Source: JADFRG01 sp964590515 (lineage in GTDB: Bacteria; Chloroflexota; Anaerolineae; Anaerolineales; E44-bin32). From it: a stretch of DNA of 64,000 bases. Positions 24,972 to 33,179 of the stretch are shown here, piece by piece. Location of the stretch: the NCBI GenBank assembly GCA_964590515.1, contig CAZPZD010000008.1, positions 1 through 64,000 on the forward strand, given 5' to 3'. Numbering within the stretch: the stretch's first letter is position 1; each line of letters starts with the position of its first letter. The position numbers and the translations under genes were made by a program. The notes under the pieces are model-generated. The model was not told the DNA's origin. It did no database searches and saw only the letters and a program-made list of their open reading frames with translations.

Positions 24972-26247
24972 TCGCGGTGCCGAGGCCGAGTACCTTCAGC
25001 GAGAAGCCTGCCGCGGTCCACTCCGGCCGACTCCAGCGGCCGCGCAGATCAACCGCAACCCGGCCTGGCATCGCCCGTGCAAGGTGCTGAGGGTCGAGCT
25101 CGATGAACTCGGGATGGTCTACCAAAAGTACAACGGCATCCGCCCCGGCAACGGCCGCCTCCACGGAAGCGACTGTCTCGGCACCCGTCACACCGCGCTC
25201 CGGCGCGTAGGGCTCGAAGGTGCGGACCCGCGCCCCACTCGCGATCAGCAGCCGGACGACCTCGATCGCCGGACTCTCCCGCAAATCGTTGACCGCCGGC
25301 TTGTAGGCCAGCCCGAGGGCAGCCACTCGCTTACCCTTCAGCCCCCCGAGGGCGGCTTCAATGATCTCGGAAGCGTGTACGGGCTGCCCATCGTTGACCG
25401 CCCTTGCCTGCTGGATGAGCGGAGTGAGTTCCGGTGCAGCCTCCACCAGGAACCAGGGGTCCACCACGATGCAGTGCCCACCCGCCCCCGGGCCGGGACG
25501 TAGGATATTGACTCGGGGGTGCTGGTTGGCGAGCCGGACGGCTTCCCAGACATCGACGCCGATCCGCTCGGCCAAGCGGGAGAATTCGTTGGCGATCGCG
25601 ATGTTGACGTCGCGATAGGTGTTCTCCATCAGCTTGACCATCTCGGCCGTCGTGGCGTCGGTCAATAAGATCTCGCCCTTCACGAAAGTTCGATACAGTT
25701 CGCTCCCCGCTTCTGCCGATGGGCGGTCGATTCCACCAATCACCCGGGTGTTCTCGACCAGTTCCTGCAAGAGTTTTCCGGGCAACGCCCGTTCGGGCGT
25801 GTAGGCCAGCAGGAACTCGGCTCCGGCCTTGAGCCCGGACCCTTCCAAGATCGGCCCCACCGTACCCAGAGTCGTTCCCGGCGGGCAGGTGGACTCCAGC
25901 ATCACCAGGTTCCCGGCGCGCAAGTGAGGCACGATCGCTTTGGCAGCCGCCTCAACGTGATCTAAGTTGGCCCGCCGGTCTCCCCGGACCGGAGTTGGGA
26001 CGGCGATGACAAAGGCCTCGGCTTCGGTGGGCCGATCGCTGACCTCAAAATTCCCTGAGGCCAGCGCCGCCTTGGCCAACTCTTGGAGGCCGGATTCTCG
26101 AGTTCGAATCCCCCCTTCCCGCAGCTCTCGCAGAACCTGTGGGTCGGTGTCTACCCCGTAAACCCGCACGCCATGGGTCGCGAAGGAGCTGGCAGTCGGC
26201 AGGCCGATATAGCCCAATCCGAGCACACAGACGGTCCGAAAACGCAC
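24964..26247 (-). CDS. wecC: UDP-N-acetyl-D-mannosamine dehydrogenase
   Basis: This NAD-dependent enzyme oxidises UDP-ManNAc to the uronic acid in two steps. From GTG 26247 it has 427 residues, with the nucleotide motif GLGYIGLPTA at the N-terminus, STCPPGTT, ENTYRDVNIAIANEF and the catalytic cysteine C259 in GPGAGGHCIVVDPWF. I prefer GTG 26247 over ATG 26271 because GGGAG lies seven bases before it and because a CATAAT box sits only two bases before ATG 26271, too close for a transcript to include it. It is the first gene of the polysaccharide operon. Confidence 0.93.
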   Translation of the reverse strand: MRFRTVCVLGLGYIGLPTASSFATHGVRVYGVDTDPQVLRELREGGIRTRESGLQELAKAALASGNFEVSDRPTEAEAFVIAVPTPVRGDRRANLDHVEAAAKAIVPHLRAGNLVMLESTCPPGTTLGTVGPILEGSGLKAGAEFLLAYTPERALPGKLLQELVENTRVIGGIDRPSAEAGSELYRTFVKGEILLTDATTAEMVKLMENTYRDVNIAIANEFSRLAERIGVDVWEAVRLANQHPRVNILRPGPGAGGHCIVVDPWFLVEAAPELTPLIQQARAVNDGQPVHASEIIEAALGGLKGKRVAALGLAYKPAVNDLRESPAIEVVRLLIASGARVRTFEPYAPERGVTGAETVASVEAAVAGADAVVLLVDHPEFIELDPQHLARAMPGRVAVDLRGRWSRPEWTAAGFSLKVLGLGTANA

Positions 26248-26273
26248 CAGGAAGCTCCCAAAAACGGGCATGT

Positions 26274-26279
26274 ATTATG
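26274..26279 (-). promoter_or_regulatory. -10 element of the polysaccharide operon
   Basis: CATAAT on the minus strand would start transcription near 26267, giving a leader of about 20 bases with GGGAG before the GTG of wecC. It faces the divergent promoter of the EEP gene. No clear -35 is visible. Confidence 0.45.
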
Positions 26280-26309
26280 ACATAAACGCCTTCTTGGCCG
26301 GTGGCGGTC

Positions 26310-26315
26310 TATAAT
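26310..26315 (+). promoter_or_regulatory. -10 element of the EEP-phosphodiesterase gene
   Basis: A consensus TATAAT precedes the GGAGGAAGG Shine-Dalgarno and the ATG at 26343 by about 30 bases. The upstream -35 region is not recognisable. It is divergent from the wecC promoter. Confidence 0.5.
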
Positions 26316-26342
26316 CCCACTGCTCGAAGGAGGAAGGCGGAT

Positions 26343-28250
26343 ATGTCCAGCGTGCGTCGGTGGATCTTGCCTATCGTCACGATCTCGATGGGCCTGCAGC
26401 TGCTGCGAGTCTTTATCCCCAGTCTGGCCTGGTACTTGCGCGATACGGTTGGTATTTCTTCGCTCGGCCTGGCGCCGTATGCCTTCGGCACGTTCTTGGT
26501 CGGGTTGCTCGCGCCCGCCGTCTGGCGGCTGCTTGGACCGCGATCCGCCCTCTGGCTGACTGCCGGCGGCGTGGTCGTCGTGCGGGTGGCCGAACAGGCC
26601 AGCACGGATCCGGCGGTCGACCTCTGGCTCAGTATTGTCGGGGTGGCCGCGTTTGTCCTGTTCCTGCCCATCTACTTCGGATACCTCAAGGCGAGCGGTC
26701 AGCCGGTCGCCTCCGGTTGGGCATACGGACTGATCCTCGGATTGGCCTTCGACATCGCGCTGCATGGGGCAGCCGGAACCCTCGACCTCACCTGGCACGC
26801 CGGCCCGCTCTCGCTGCTGACGACCGTGCTGCTGGCGCTCCTCGGCATCTGGGCGCTGCTGATTGGCCCCCGCCCGGAACCGCAGGCAGCCAGTGACATG
26901 AGTTGGGGCAACGCCTTGCCGATGCTGGCAATTGGGCCCTACCTGTTGCTGCAGCTTTTGATCTACCAGAGCGCGGGTTGGATGGAGGAAGTGGCCGGAG
27001 TCCCCTCGCCGCTGGGCTTCTTCCTGATCTTGCTTGGGAACCTACTGGCAGTCGTCGGAGTCTGGTGGGGCCTCTCCCATCCGAGCAGCTTTCGACTGCC
27101 GCTGGCGGTGCTTGCTGCAGTCCTGCTGACCGTTGGTACCGCCCGGGCAGCTAGCCCCGGACCGGCCTTCGTTTTGCTCGCGGTGATCGCTCAACTACTG
27201 ATGGGCTGGGGATGGGGGATAGTCTCTACTCGGGCCGCGGCGGCCGACCGGCCAGGCCTGGGACGCACCGGCCTGGCGCTGCCCTTAGGGATGCTGCTCT
27301 TCCTGACCCTCGCTTTCGCCTATTACATTGCCTTAGACCTGGCACTTCCATTCCCGAGGCGGGCGATCCTTCCGTTCGGGGCCGCCATGTTAGGAGTGCT
27401 CTATGCGATCGCCAGCCGGCGACCCCGGCCGGTCGCCGCCCCACTCGAACTCGCTCCGTTCTGGATGGCCGGTGTCCTCCTGGCCGTGCCGCTCGTCGTC
27501 GGAATGATCCAGGGGCCGCGGCCGCAACCGGTCCGACCGCTGGACCGGCCAGTGCGAGTGATGACCTTCAATATTCATTCCGGCTTCGGCAGCGCCGGGC
27601 GGCACGACCCGGAATCGATCGCCAAAGTCATCGAAGACAGCGGCGCGGATATCGTCGCCTTGCAGGAAGTCTCCCGGGTGCGCTTGCTGGATGGGGGGAC
27701 CGACCTGGCGCTGTGGCTCTCCCGCCGGTTGAATATGCCCTTCCTCTTCCACGGAGATGAGGAACCCATCTGGGGCAACGCGATCCTCTCGCGCTATCCA
27801 ATTCTCCAGCACGGGCAGGCTGCGCTGCCAGATGAGGATGCACTGATATCACGCGGCTATCTGTGGGCAGAGATCGATATTGGAGGCGAGGCCCCCTTAT
27901 TCCTGATTGCAACCCACCTGCACCACGTCGAAGCCGACCATTACATCCGGCTGAAGCAAGTCCCAGCCTTGTTGGACCTCTGGGGTGGGCGCCCGCTCAC
28001 CGTCCTGCTGGGCGATCTCAATGCCGAGCCGGATTGGGAGGAAATGGCGCTGCTCTACGGCGCAGGTTTGATCGACTCCTGGCTCGAGACTGGCGGAGGC
28101 GACGGTTTTACCTGGCCGGCGGTCGGGGCTGACAAGCGGATTGACTGGATCTGGCACACGGCCGATCTGATCGCGGTCCGGGCGGAGGTTGTTCAAACTC
28201 TGGCTTCCGATCATCTGCCGGTCCTGGCTGTGATCGATGCCGCACCCTGA
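26343..28250 (+). CDS. Polytopic membrane protein fused to an endonuclease/exonuclease/phosphatase (EEP) domain
   Basis: The 635-residue protein has a membrane part of about twelve hydrophobic segments (residues 1-395) and a C-terminal EEP domain (about 405-635). The EEP active-site residues are all visible: the asparagine in MTFNIHSGFG, the glutamate in LQEVSR, THLHH, the D-x-N in LLGDLNAEP, RIDWIW and the final SDHLPV histidine. EEP enzymes cleave phosphodiesters of nucleic acids, lipids or inositol phosphates. The membrane anchor suggests a lipid or glycolipid substrate. GGAGGAAGG precedes the chosen ATG. It is divergent from the polysaccharide operon. Confidence 0.88.
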   Translation: MSSVRRWILPIVTISMGLQLLRVFIPSLAWYLRDTVGISSLGLAPYAFGTFLVGLLAPAVWRLLGPRSALWLTAGGVVVVRVAEQASTDPAVDLWLSIVGVAAFVLFLPIYFGYLKASGQPVASGWAYGLILGLAFDIALHGAAGTLDLTWHAGPLSLLTTVLLALLGIWALLIGPRPEPQAASDMSWGNALPMLAIGPYLLLQLLIYQSAGWMEEVAGVPSPLGFFLILLGNLLAVVGVWWGLSHPSSFRLPLAVLAAVLLTVGTARAASPGPAFVLLAVIAQLLMGWGWGIVSTRAAAADRPGLGRTGLALPLGMLLFLTLAFAYYIALDLALPFPRRAILPFGAAMLGVLYAIASRRPRPVAAPLELAPFWMAGVLLAVPLVVGMIQGPRPQPVRPLDRPVRVMTFNIHSGFGSAGRHDPESIAKVIEDSGADIVALQEVSRVRLLDGGTDLALWLSRRLNMPFLFHGDEEPIWGNAILSRYPILQHGQAALPDEDALISRGYLWAEIDIGGEAPLFLIATHLHHVEADHYIRLKQVPALLDLWGGRPLTVLLGDLNAEPDWEEMALLYGAGLIDSWLETGGGDGFTWPAVGADKRIDWIWHTADLIAVRAEVVQTLASDHLPVLAVIDAAP

Positions 28251-28256
28251 TAAAAT
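28248..28256 (+). promoter_or_regulatory. Extended -10 element before the RpiB-like gene
   Basis: TGATAAAAT begins with the stop codon of the EEP gene and lies 17 bases before the ATG at 28274. It could start a transcript near 28263 with an 11-base leader. Confidence 0.35.
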
Positions 28257-28273
28257 CTCGAATTCGAAGTCAC

Positions 28274-28729
28274 ATGAACATCTCGGTAGGTTCGGACGAG
28301 CGGAACTCGGTAACGGATACGGTTGTGGCAGAGCTGCGCCGTCGAGGGCACACGCTGGAGCTCTACGGTCCGCTGGCCGGTATCCCGGCAGGCTGGGCGA
28401 AAGTGGCCCGAGAGGTCGCCGAGGATGTCGCCGGACAGCGGGCGAAGGAAGGCGTTCTGTTCTGCTGGACTGGGACCGGGGTGAGCATGGCGGCGAATAA
28501 GGTTCCCGGCGTTCGGGCCGCGTTGTGCGCCGACCCCGAGACCGCCCGCGGCGCCCGCCGCTGGAATAACGCCAATTTGCTCTGCCTGTCGCTACGCAAT
28601 ACCTCCGAGGCGGTGGCCAAGGAGATCCTCGAGGCCTGGTTCTCCGCCGCCTACCAGCCCAACCCCGAAGACGACGCCCATTTGCGCGAACTCGAGGCGC
28701 TCGAATCCGACCACCCGGTGAAGCGCTAG
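28274..28729 (+). CDS. RpiB/LacAB-family sugar-phosphate isomerase, atypical active site
   Basis: RpiB-family enzymes interconvert aldose and ketose phosphates. This 151-residue protein keeps the catalytic cysteine C64 and the phosphate loop in FCWTGTGVSMAANKVPGVRAALC, and the C-terminal LLCLSLRNTSEAVAKEILEAWF. Two residues that are histidine in E. coli RpiB differ: GCDH there is GSDE here, and RQHNDTN there is RRWNNAN here (W97). It is likely an isomerase with another substrate than ribose 5-phosphate. An extended -10-like TGATAAAAT overlaps the stop of the preceding gene, and the next gene follows after one base. Confidence 0.85.
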   Translation: MNISVGSDERNSVTDTVVAELRRRGHTLELYGPLAGIPAGWAKVAREVAEDVAGQRAKEGVLFCWTGTGVSMAANKVPGVRAALCADPETARGARRWNNANLLCLSLRNTSEAVAKEILEAWFSAAYQPNPEDDAHLRELEALESDHPVKR

Positions 28730-28730
28730 C

Positions 28731-29657
28731 TTGGTCGAGTGGCGAGTGTTGGTGACCGACGGGCTGGACGAACCGGGTTTGGCACTACTGCGCGGGGCTG
28801 CCCAGGTATTTGAATCGAAAACGCTTGAGTCGCTTCCTGAGTGCGATGCGCTTGTTATCCGGGGTCGTACGAAAGTCACTGCCGAGGTCATCCGGTCTGC
28901 CGGTCCACGATTGAAGGTCATCGGACGCGCCGGAGTTGGGGTCGACAACATCGATGTGGACGCTGCTCGCGCTCGTGGAATTACGGTCGTCAACGCCCCC
29001 GAGGCAGCCACGGTTGCGGTGGCTGAACTCACCCTGGGGATGATGCTGGCGCTTGCCCGCCAGATTCCGACCGCGGATGCCGGCATGCGCCGAGCGGAGT
29101 GGCGGAAGTCGGAACTGCACGGGTCTGAGCTCTCGGGGAAGACCCTGGGGATAATCGGGGTTGGACGAATCGGCGCGGCGGTTGCCACCCGGGCCGCCGC
29201 ACTCGGCATGCGGGTGCTGGGGCATGACCCGCTTCTTTCTGACGGCGAGCTGCAGCAACGGGGCACCGAGCCCTCAGGCTTCGAGGCGCTGCTGCGCGAA
29301 TCGGACTACGTCTGCCTGCATCTGCCGCTGACCACCGAGACCCGCGGCCTGATCGGACGCGAGACGCTTCAGCGGTTCAAGCCCGGTGCTCGATTGATAT
29401 CGGCGGCGCGCGGAGGCATTATCGACGAGACTGCCCTGCTCGAGGCGCTGGAGTCTGGGCATCTGGCGGGGGCTGCGCTTGACGTGTTCTCCGAGGAACC
29501 GCCTGGAGAGCTCCCGCTCCGCCAACATCCAAACGTCGTCCTGACCCCCCACATCGGGGCCCAGACCCGGGAGGCTCAGTCCAAGGCGGCCACGGACATT
29601 GCCAGCGAAGTGCTGGCCGCCCTCCGGGGTGAATCCTTGCGCTGGCGGGTCGTCTAG
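28731..29657 (+). CDS. D-isomer-specific 2-hydroxyacid dehydrogenase (short PGDH type)
   Basis: This 308-residue NAD-dependent dehydrogenase is of the phosphoglycerate-dehydrogenase type without the C-terminal regulatory (ACT) domain. It has LKVIGRAGVGVDNID, the nucleotide motif LGIIGVGRIGAAVATRA, and the catalytic triad regions: arginine in SAARGGIIDE, glutamate in VFSEEPP and histidine in LTPHIGAQT. The start is TTG 28731, one base after the RpiB-like stop. It may make 3-phosphohydroxypyruvate for serine, or act on a related hydroxyacid linked to its isomerase neighbour. Confidence 0.9.
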   Translation: MVEWRVLVTDGLDEPGLALLRGAAQVFESKTLESLPECDALVIRGRTKVTAEVIRSAGPRLKVIGRAGVGVDNIDVDAARARGITVVNAPEAATVAVAELTLGMMLALARQIPTADAGMRRAEWRKSELHGSELSGKTLGIIGVGRIGAAVATRAAALGMRVLGHDPLLSDGELQQRGTEPSGFEALLRESDYVCLHLPLTTETRGLIGRETLQRFKPGARLISAARGGIIDETALLEALESGHLAGAALDVFSEEPPGELPLRQHPNVVLTPHIGAQTREAQSKAATDIASEVLAALRGESLRWRVV

Positions 29658-29671
29658 ACCCAGAGGAGTTC

Positions 29672-31204
29672 ATGGGAAATCACTTCGACAAACTGCGCAG
29701 AAGTTGTGGGACGGTTTTCGATCTGGCCGCTTCGGTAAACCTGCTCGAATGGGACCAGCAAACCTATATGCCGGCTGGCGGCGCTCAGGGTCGAGCCTAC
29801 CAAATCGCCACCCTCAGCCGGTTGGCGCATGAGCGATTCGTCGGCGACGAATTCGCTGCCGAGCTGGAGTCCGCTGAATCGGAAGTGGCCTCGCTCGACC
29901 CCGATTCCGATGAGGCCCGGATCGTCGCCCGCCTCCGGCGCGATGTTGAGAAGCGCAAACGGGTCAGTGCGGACTGGGTGGAAGAACACGAGCTCACCAT
30001 CCGAATGGCCTTCAGCGCTTGGGTCAAGGCCCGCGCCGCCTCCGATTTCGCTTCCTTTAAGCCTCACCTGGAAAAAGTGCTCGGGCTCAAACGGTCCTAT
30101 GTGGCCTTCTTCGCGCCCTACGAGAACCCCTATGATCCGTTGCTCGACAACTATGAGCCGGGGATGAAGACCTCCACGATCAAAGCAATCTTTGCCCGGC
30201 TGCGGGAGGTACAGGTGCCGCTGGTCGCGGCGGTCACCGAGCGGGCGGAGGCAGTCGATGATTCCTTTCTTCACCAGAAATTTAACGATGGGGCCCAGTG
30301 GGATTTTGGACTGGCGGTCATTCGGGACTTCGGCTACGACTTCGAGCGCGGCCGGCAGGATAAGGCTCCCCACCCCTTCTCCATATCCTTTAACCGAGAC
30401 GACGTTCGGATCACCAATCGGATCAATGGATCGACCTTCGGACCCACCCTCTTCGGTTCGATGCATGAGTCCGGTCATGCCATGTACAGCCAGGGACTCC
30501 CGGCCAGCCTGGATCGGATCCCGGTGATCTCCGGATTCAGCCTCGATTCCTCTCACCACGCCTCACTCGGCATCCACGAGTCCCAATCCAGGATGATGGA
30601 AAACCTGGTCGGCCGGAGCCGAGAATTCTGGCAGGCTTACTACCCGCGTCTCCAGGCGGCATTCCCGGGTCATTTCGACAATGTGCCGGTCGAGCGCTTC
30701 TACCGGGCGATAAATCGGGTCAAGCCCTCGTTAATCCGGGTGGAGGCTGACGAGGCGACCTACAACCTGCACATCATGCTGCGCTTCGAGATTGAGCTGG
30801 ACCTGATGCAGGGCAACCTGGCGGTCGCCGATCTTCCGGAGGCCTGGAACTCAAAGATGCAGGCTTTCTTTGGCCTTACTCCTACTAATGATGCATTGGG
30901 AGTCCTGCAGGATATTCACTGGTCCGACGGATATTTCGGCTATTTTCCGACCTACACCCTGGGGAATCTGACCGCTTCGCAACTCTGGCAGACCCTTGAG
31001 CAGGAGCTGCCGAACATTCGAAGTCAGATCGCTTCGGGCAAGTTCCACGACCTGCTCGCCTGGCTGCGGGAGAAAATCCATCGCCACGGAGCAAAGTTCC
31101 AGCCGATGGAGCTGCTCGAACGGGTCACCGGAGCCGGCCTATCTCCTGAGCCTTACCTCACGTATCTCCAGACTAAATACGGCGAGATTTACGGACTGGG
31201 ATAG
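29672..31204 (+). CDS. M32-family metallocarboxypeptidase
   Basis: M32 enzymes (Taq carboxypeptidase type) remove C-terminal residues from peptides in the cytoplasm. At 510 residues the length is normal. The zinc motif HESGH is at about residues 267-271 (GSMHESGHAMYSQGL), followed by the third-ligand region GIHESQSRMMENLVGRS and the conserved RVEADEATYNLHIMLRFEIE and IHWSDGYFGYFPTYTLGN. The last is a hallmark of the family. It starts 14 bases after the dehydrogenase gene, with GAGGAG just before the ATG. Confidence 0.96.
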   Translation: MGNHFDKLRRSCGTVFDLAASVNLLEWDQQTYMPAGGAQGRAYQIATLSRLAHERFVGDEFAAELESAESEVASLDPDSDEARIVARLRRDVEKRKRVSADWVEEHELTIRMAFSAWVKARAASDFASFKPHLEKVLGLKRSYVAFFAPYENPYDPLLDNYEPGMKTSTIKAIFARLREVQVPLVAAVTERAEAVDDSFLHQKFNDGAQWDFGLAVIRDFGYDFERGRQDKAPHPFSISFNRDDVRITNRINGSTFGPTLFGSMHESGHAMYSQGLPASLDRIPVISGFSLDSSHHASLGIHESQSRMMENLVGRSREFWQAYYPRLQAAFPGHFDNVPVERFYRAINRVKPSLIRVEADEATYNLHIMLRFEIELDLMQGNLAVADLPEAWNSKMQAFFGLTPTNDALGVLQDIHWSDGYFGYFPTYTLGNLTASQLWQTLEQELPNIRSQIASGKFHDLLAWLREKIHRHGAKFQPMELLERVTGAGLSPEPYLTYLQTKYGEIYGLG

Positions 31205-31207
31205 AGC

Positions 31208-31573
31208 ATGTCCCTGACCGCGATCCACGAGCGCCTGGCCACCTCCATGCTGCTGTTCCTGGCGGTCGCTGGAATTTGGGGGTTGGGCTCCTCGCTGCTG
31301 AAACGAGGCATGACCGGCAGCTACTGGGGGATGCTGGCGATCGGCGAGCTGCTGATCGTGGCCCAGGCCATCGTCGGCATCGTCCTTTGGCTCGAGGGCG
31401 CTCGACCAGAGCGCGGAATCCACGTGCTGTACGGAGTCGTGGCCCTGCTGACCCTCCCGGGTTATTTCGCCTACAGCAAAGGTCAGGATGATCCACGAAC
31501 TGCGCGAAGCTTCGGCCTGATCTGCCTCTTCCTGGTCGGCATCAGTCTGCGGGCGATCGGCACAGCTTCCTAA
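31208..31573 (+). CDS. Small integral membrane protein (121 aa)
   Basis: I do not recognise a named family. The protein is 121 residues with four hydrophobic segments at about 10-30, 40-62, 70-88 and 97-117 and few charged residues. It begins three bases after the carboxypeptidase stop and ends seven bases before the next gene, so it belongs to the same transcript. Its small four-helix layout recalls DoxX-like or cytochrome-less membrane proteins, but no motif supports a function. Confidence 0.72.
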   Translation: MSLTAIHERLATSMLLFLAVAGIWGLGSSLLKRGMTGSYWGMLAIGELLIVAQAIVGIVLWLEGARPERGIHVLYGVVALLTLPGYFAYSKGQDDPRTARSFGLICLFLVGISLRAIGTAS

Positions 31574-31580
31574 TCCGCCC

Positions 31581-32498
31581 GTGCGAAGGTCCATTGAAAC
31601 TGCGTTGATCGGACTCGGGCTGGCCGGCTGTTCTGCGGTCGGCCCGCTGGCTTCACCCCCACCGGTCGTGCTGGAGCAACCAACCGCGGTCGCCTCCACC
31701 GCCCCGGTGATGAATGAGCTTCCCGACGCATCCACGGCAACCCCCGCACCGTTCAACCTTTCAACGCCCGCAATCGTCATCGAGCACTCAGATGCCGGCG
31801 AAGCTCCAACCCCCACGCCCTCCGGCGTACTCTTGCCGCCGGCCCAGCTCACCGTTTTCCGACCAGGTCCTAGCTCTCAGGTCGTCAGCCCCTTCCAGGT
31901 CTTCGGCCGCGGCGGCCCCAGCTACAACGAACGGGTGACGATTCGGCTGTACGGTGAGAATGGCCGGTTAATCAGCGAGAGGGTTACCTACCTGCTGGTC
32001 TTTCCTGGCCGCGCCGGGAACTTTGTCGCTCAGGTCGAGTTCGACACGCCCTATGTGGCCGAAACCGCCCGGCTGGAAGTCAGCACTCAGGACCCGCGTT
32101 ACGGTCGCCTGGCTCAATTGGCTTCGGTGGATCTGGTGTTGCTTTCTGTCGGAACCCCGCGGGTTCACCCTCAGCTGGAAGGACCGGAGAAGCTTGCTAT
32201 CCTATCACCGCCGGAGGGGGCGCTCATCCAGGGAGGCGTCGTTCAGGTTCGAGGCGCAGGCTGGGCAGCCTCCGACCAGCCGTTGACCATCGAGCTGTTC
32301 GACCGCAATGGAAGCAGCCTGGCCAGCCAGCCGATTTCGCTCGATGCTCCAGCGATCGGCCAGGCAGGCTCCTTCGCCGTCGACCTTGCCTATCAGATTC
32401 CTTTTTCGCAGTACGGCCGATTGGCGCTTTACGAGCGGAGCGCCGGGATCCCTGGCACCCTGCACTATTCTAGCGTAGAGATCTGGCTCCAGCCCTAG
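31581..32498 (+). CDS. Lipoprotein with two Gmad2-like immunoglobulin domains
   Basis: The 305-residue protein begins with a short lipoprotein signal, LIGLGLAGC, and a Pro/Ala/Thr-rich linker to about residue 85. Two copies of a Gmad2-type Ig domain follow (about 88-190 and 205-303); each has the pattern 'P..G..V.SPFQV.G.G' or 'PPEGALIQGGVVQVRGAGW', then an oppositely charged sheet and a final LVLL or SVEIWL strand. Gmad2 domains occur in spore-germination and other surface proteins and are thought to bind other proteins or glycans. The start is GTG 31581. Its stop shares CTAG with the convergent trkA gene. Confidence 0.82.
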   Translation: MRRSIETALIGLGLAGCSAVGPLASPPPVVLEQPTAVASTAPVMNELPDASTATPAPFNLSTPAIVIEHSDAGEAPTPTPSGVLLPPAQLTVFRPGPSSQVVSPFQVFGRGGPSYNERVTIRLYGENGRLISERVTYLLVFPGRAGNFVAQVEFDTPYVAETARLEVSTQDPRYGRLAQLASVDLVLLSVGTPRVHPQLEGPEKLAILSPPEGALIQGGVVQVRGAGWAASDQPLTIELFDRNGSSLASQPISLDAPAIGQAGSFAVDLAYQIPFSQYGRLALYERSAGIPGTLHYSSVEIWLQP

Positions 32499-33178
32499 AC
32501 TTTCGGTCCGGTCTGCGGCCGGCCGAATCGGGCGGCCAGTTCATCGGCCCCGTCCGGTCCCACTACCGCCAGGACTTCATCGCCAACTTCAAACGTGGTG
32601 ATTCCCCGCGGGATGATGAGCTCGCCCCGGCGGATGATGCCTGCGATTACGCAATCCGGAGGGAGGACGAGATCCTTGATTGCCATCCCGACCGCCGCGG
32701 CACCTTCTGGCAGCTTCTCTTCAACCAGCGAATAGCGTCCGCGCCGCAGCTTGAGCAAGGTCATCATGTCGCCCAGCGACATTTCTTCCTCGATCAAGCT
32801 GGCCAGGATCTCGGCCTGATTGAGGGCGACGTCGACATTGAAGAGCGAGCTGAACAGCCAGGCATTGTTCGGGTTGTTCACCCGAGCGATTGTGCGCGAT
32901 ACCTGGTATCGGTTGCGAGCGAAGAAACACAGCATCAGGTTTTCGGCGTCATCATCCATGCAGGCTGCCAGCACCTGGGCCTCCTGCACTCCGGCCTGCT
33001 CCAGGACTTTCGGATCGGTCGCGTCCCCTTCGACGATCGCCTCGGTGGGTAACCCCCGATGCAGGCGGCGCAACACTCGAGTCCGATCCTCGATCAGCCG
33101 AACCCGGTGCTGCTGTTCGACGAGCAAGGCGGCCAGTTGAGCACCGGTGCGGCCGCCGCCGGCGATGACGACCAACAT
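32495..33178 (-). CDS. trkA: TrkA/RCK-type potassium uptake regulator (first copy)
   Basis: RCK proteins bind nucleotides and gate potassium transporters from the cytoplasmic side. This 227-residue protein has the Rossmann motif VVIAGGGRTGAQLA, the ribose-binding acidic residue in LIED, EGDATDPKVLEQAG, and a TrkA_C domain from about residue 140 (LVEEKLPEGAAAVGMAIKDL). I start at ATG 33178, preceded by GGGAG; it lies one base after the stop of the second copy. A longer frame to 33220 would overlap that gene. It is third in an operon with a KimA-like permease. Confidence 0.9.
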   Translation of the reverse strand: MLVVIAGGGRTGAQLAALLVEQQHRVRLIEDRTRVLRRLHRGLPTEAIVEGDATDPKVLEQAGVQEAQVLAACMDDDAENLMLCFFARNRYQVSRTIARVNNPNNAWLFSSLFNVDVALNQAEILASLIEEEMSLGDMMTLLKLRRGRYSLVEEKLPEGAAAVGMAIKDLVLPPDCVIAGIIRRGELIIPRGITTFEVGDEVLAVVGPDGADELAARFGRPQTGPKV

Positions 33179-33179
33179 C

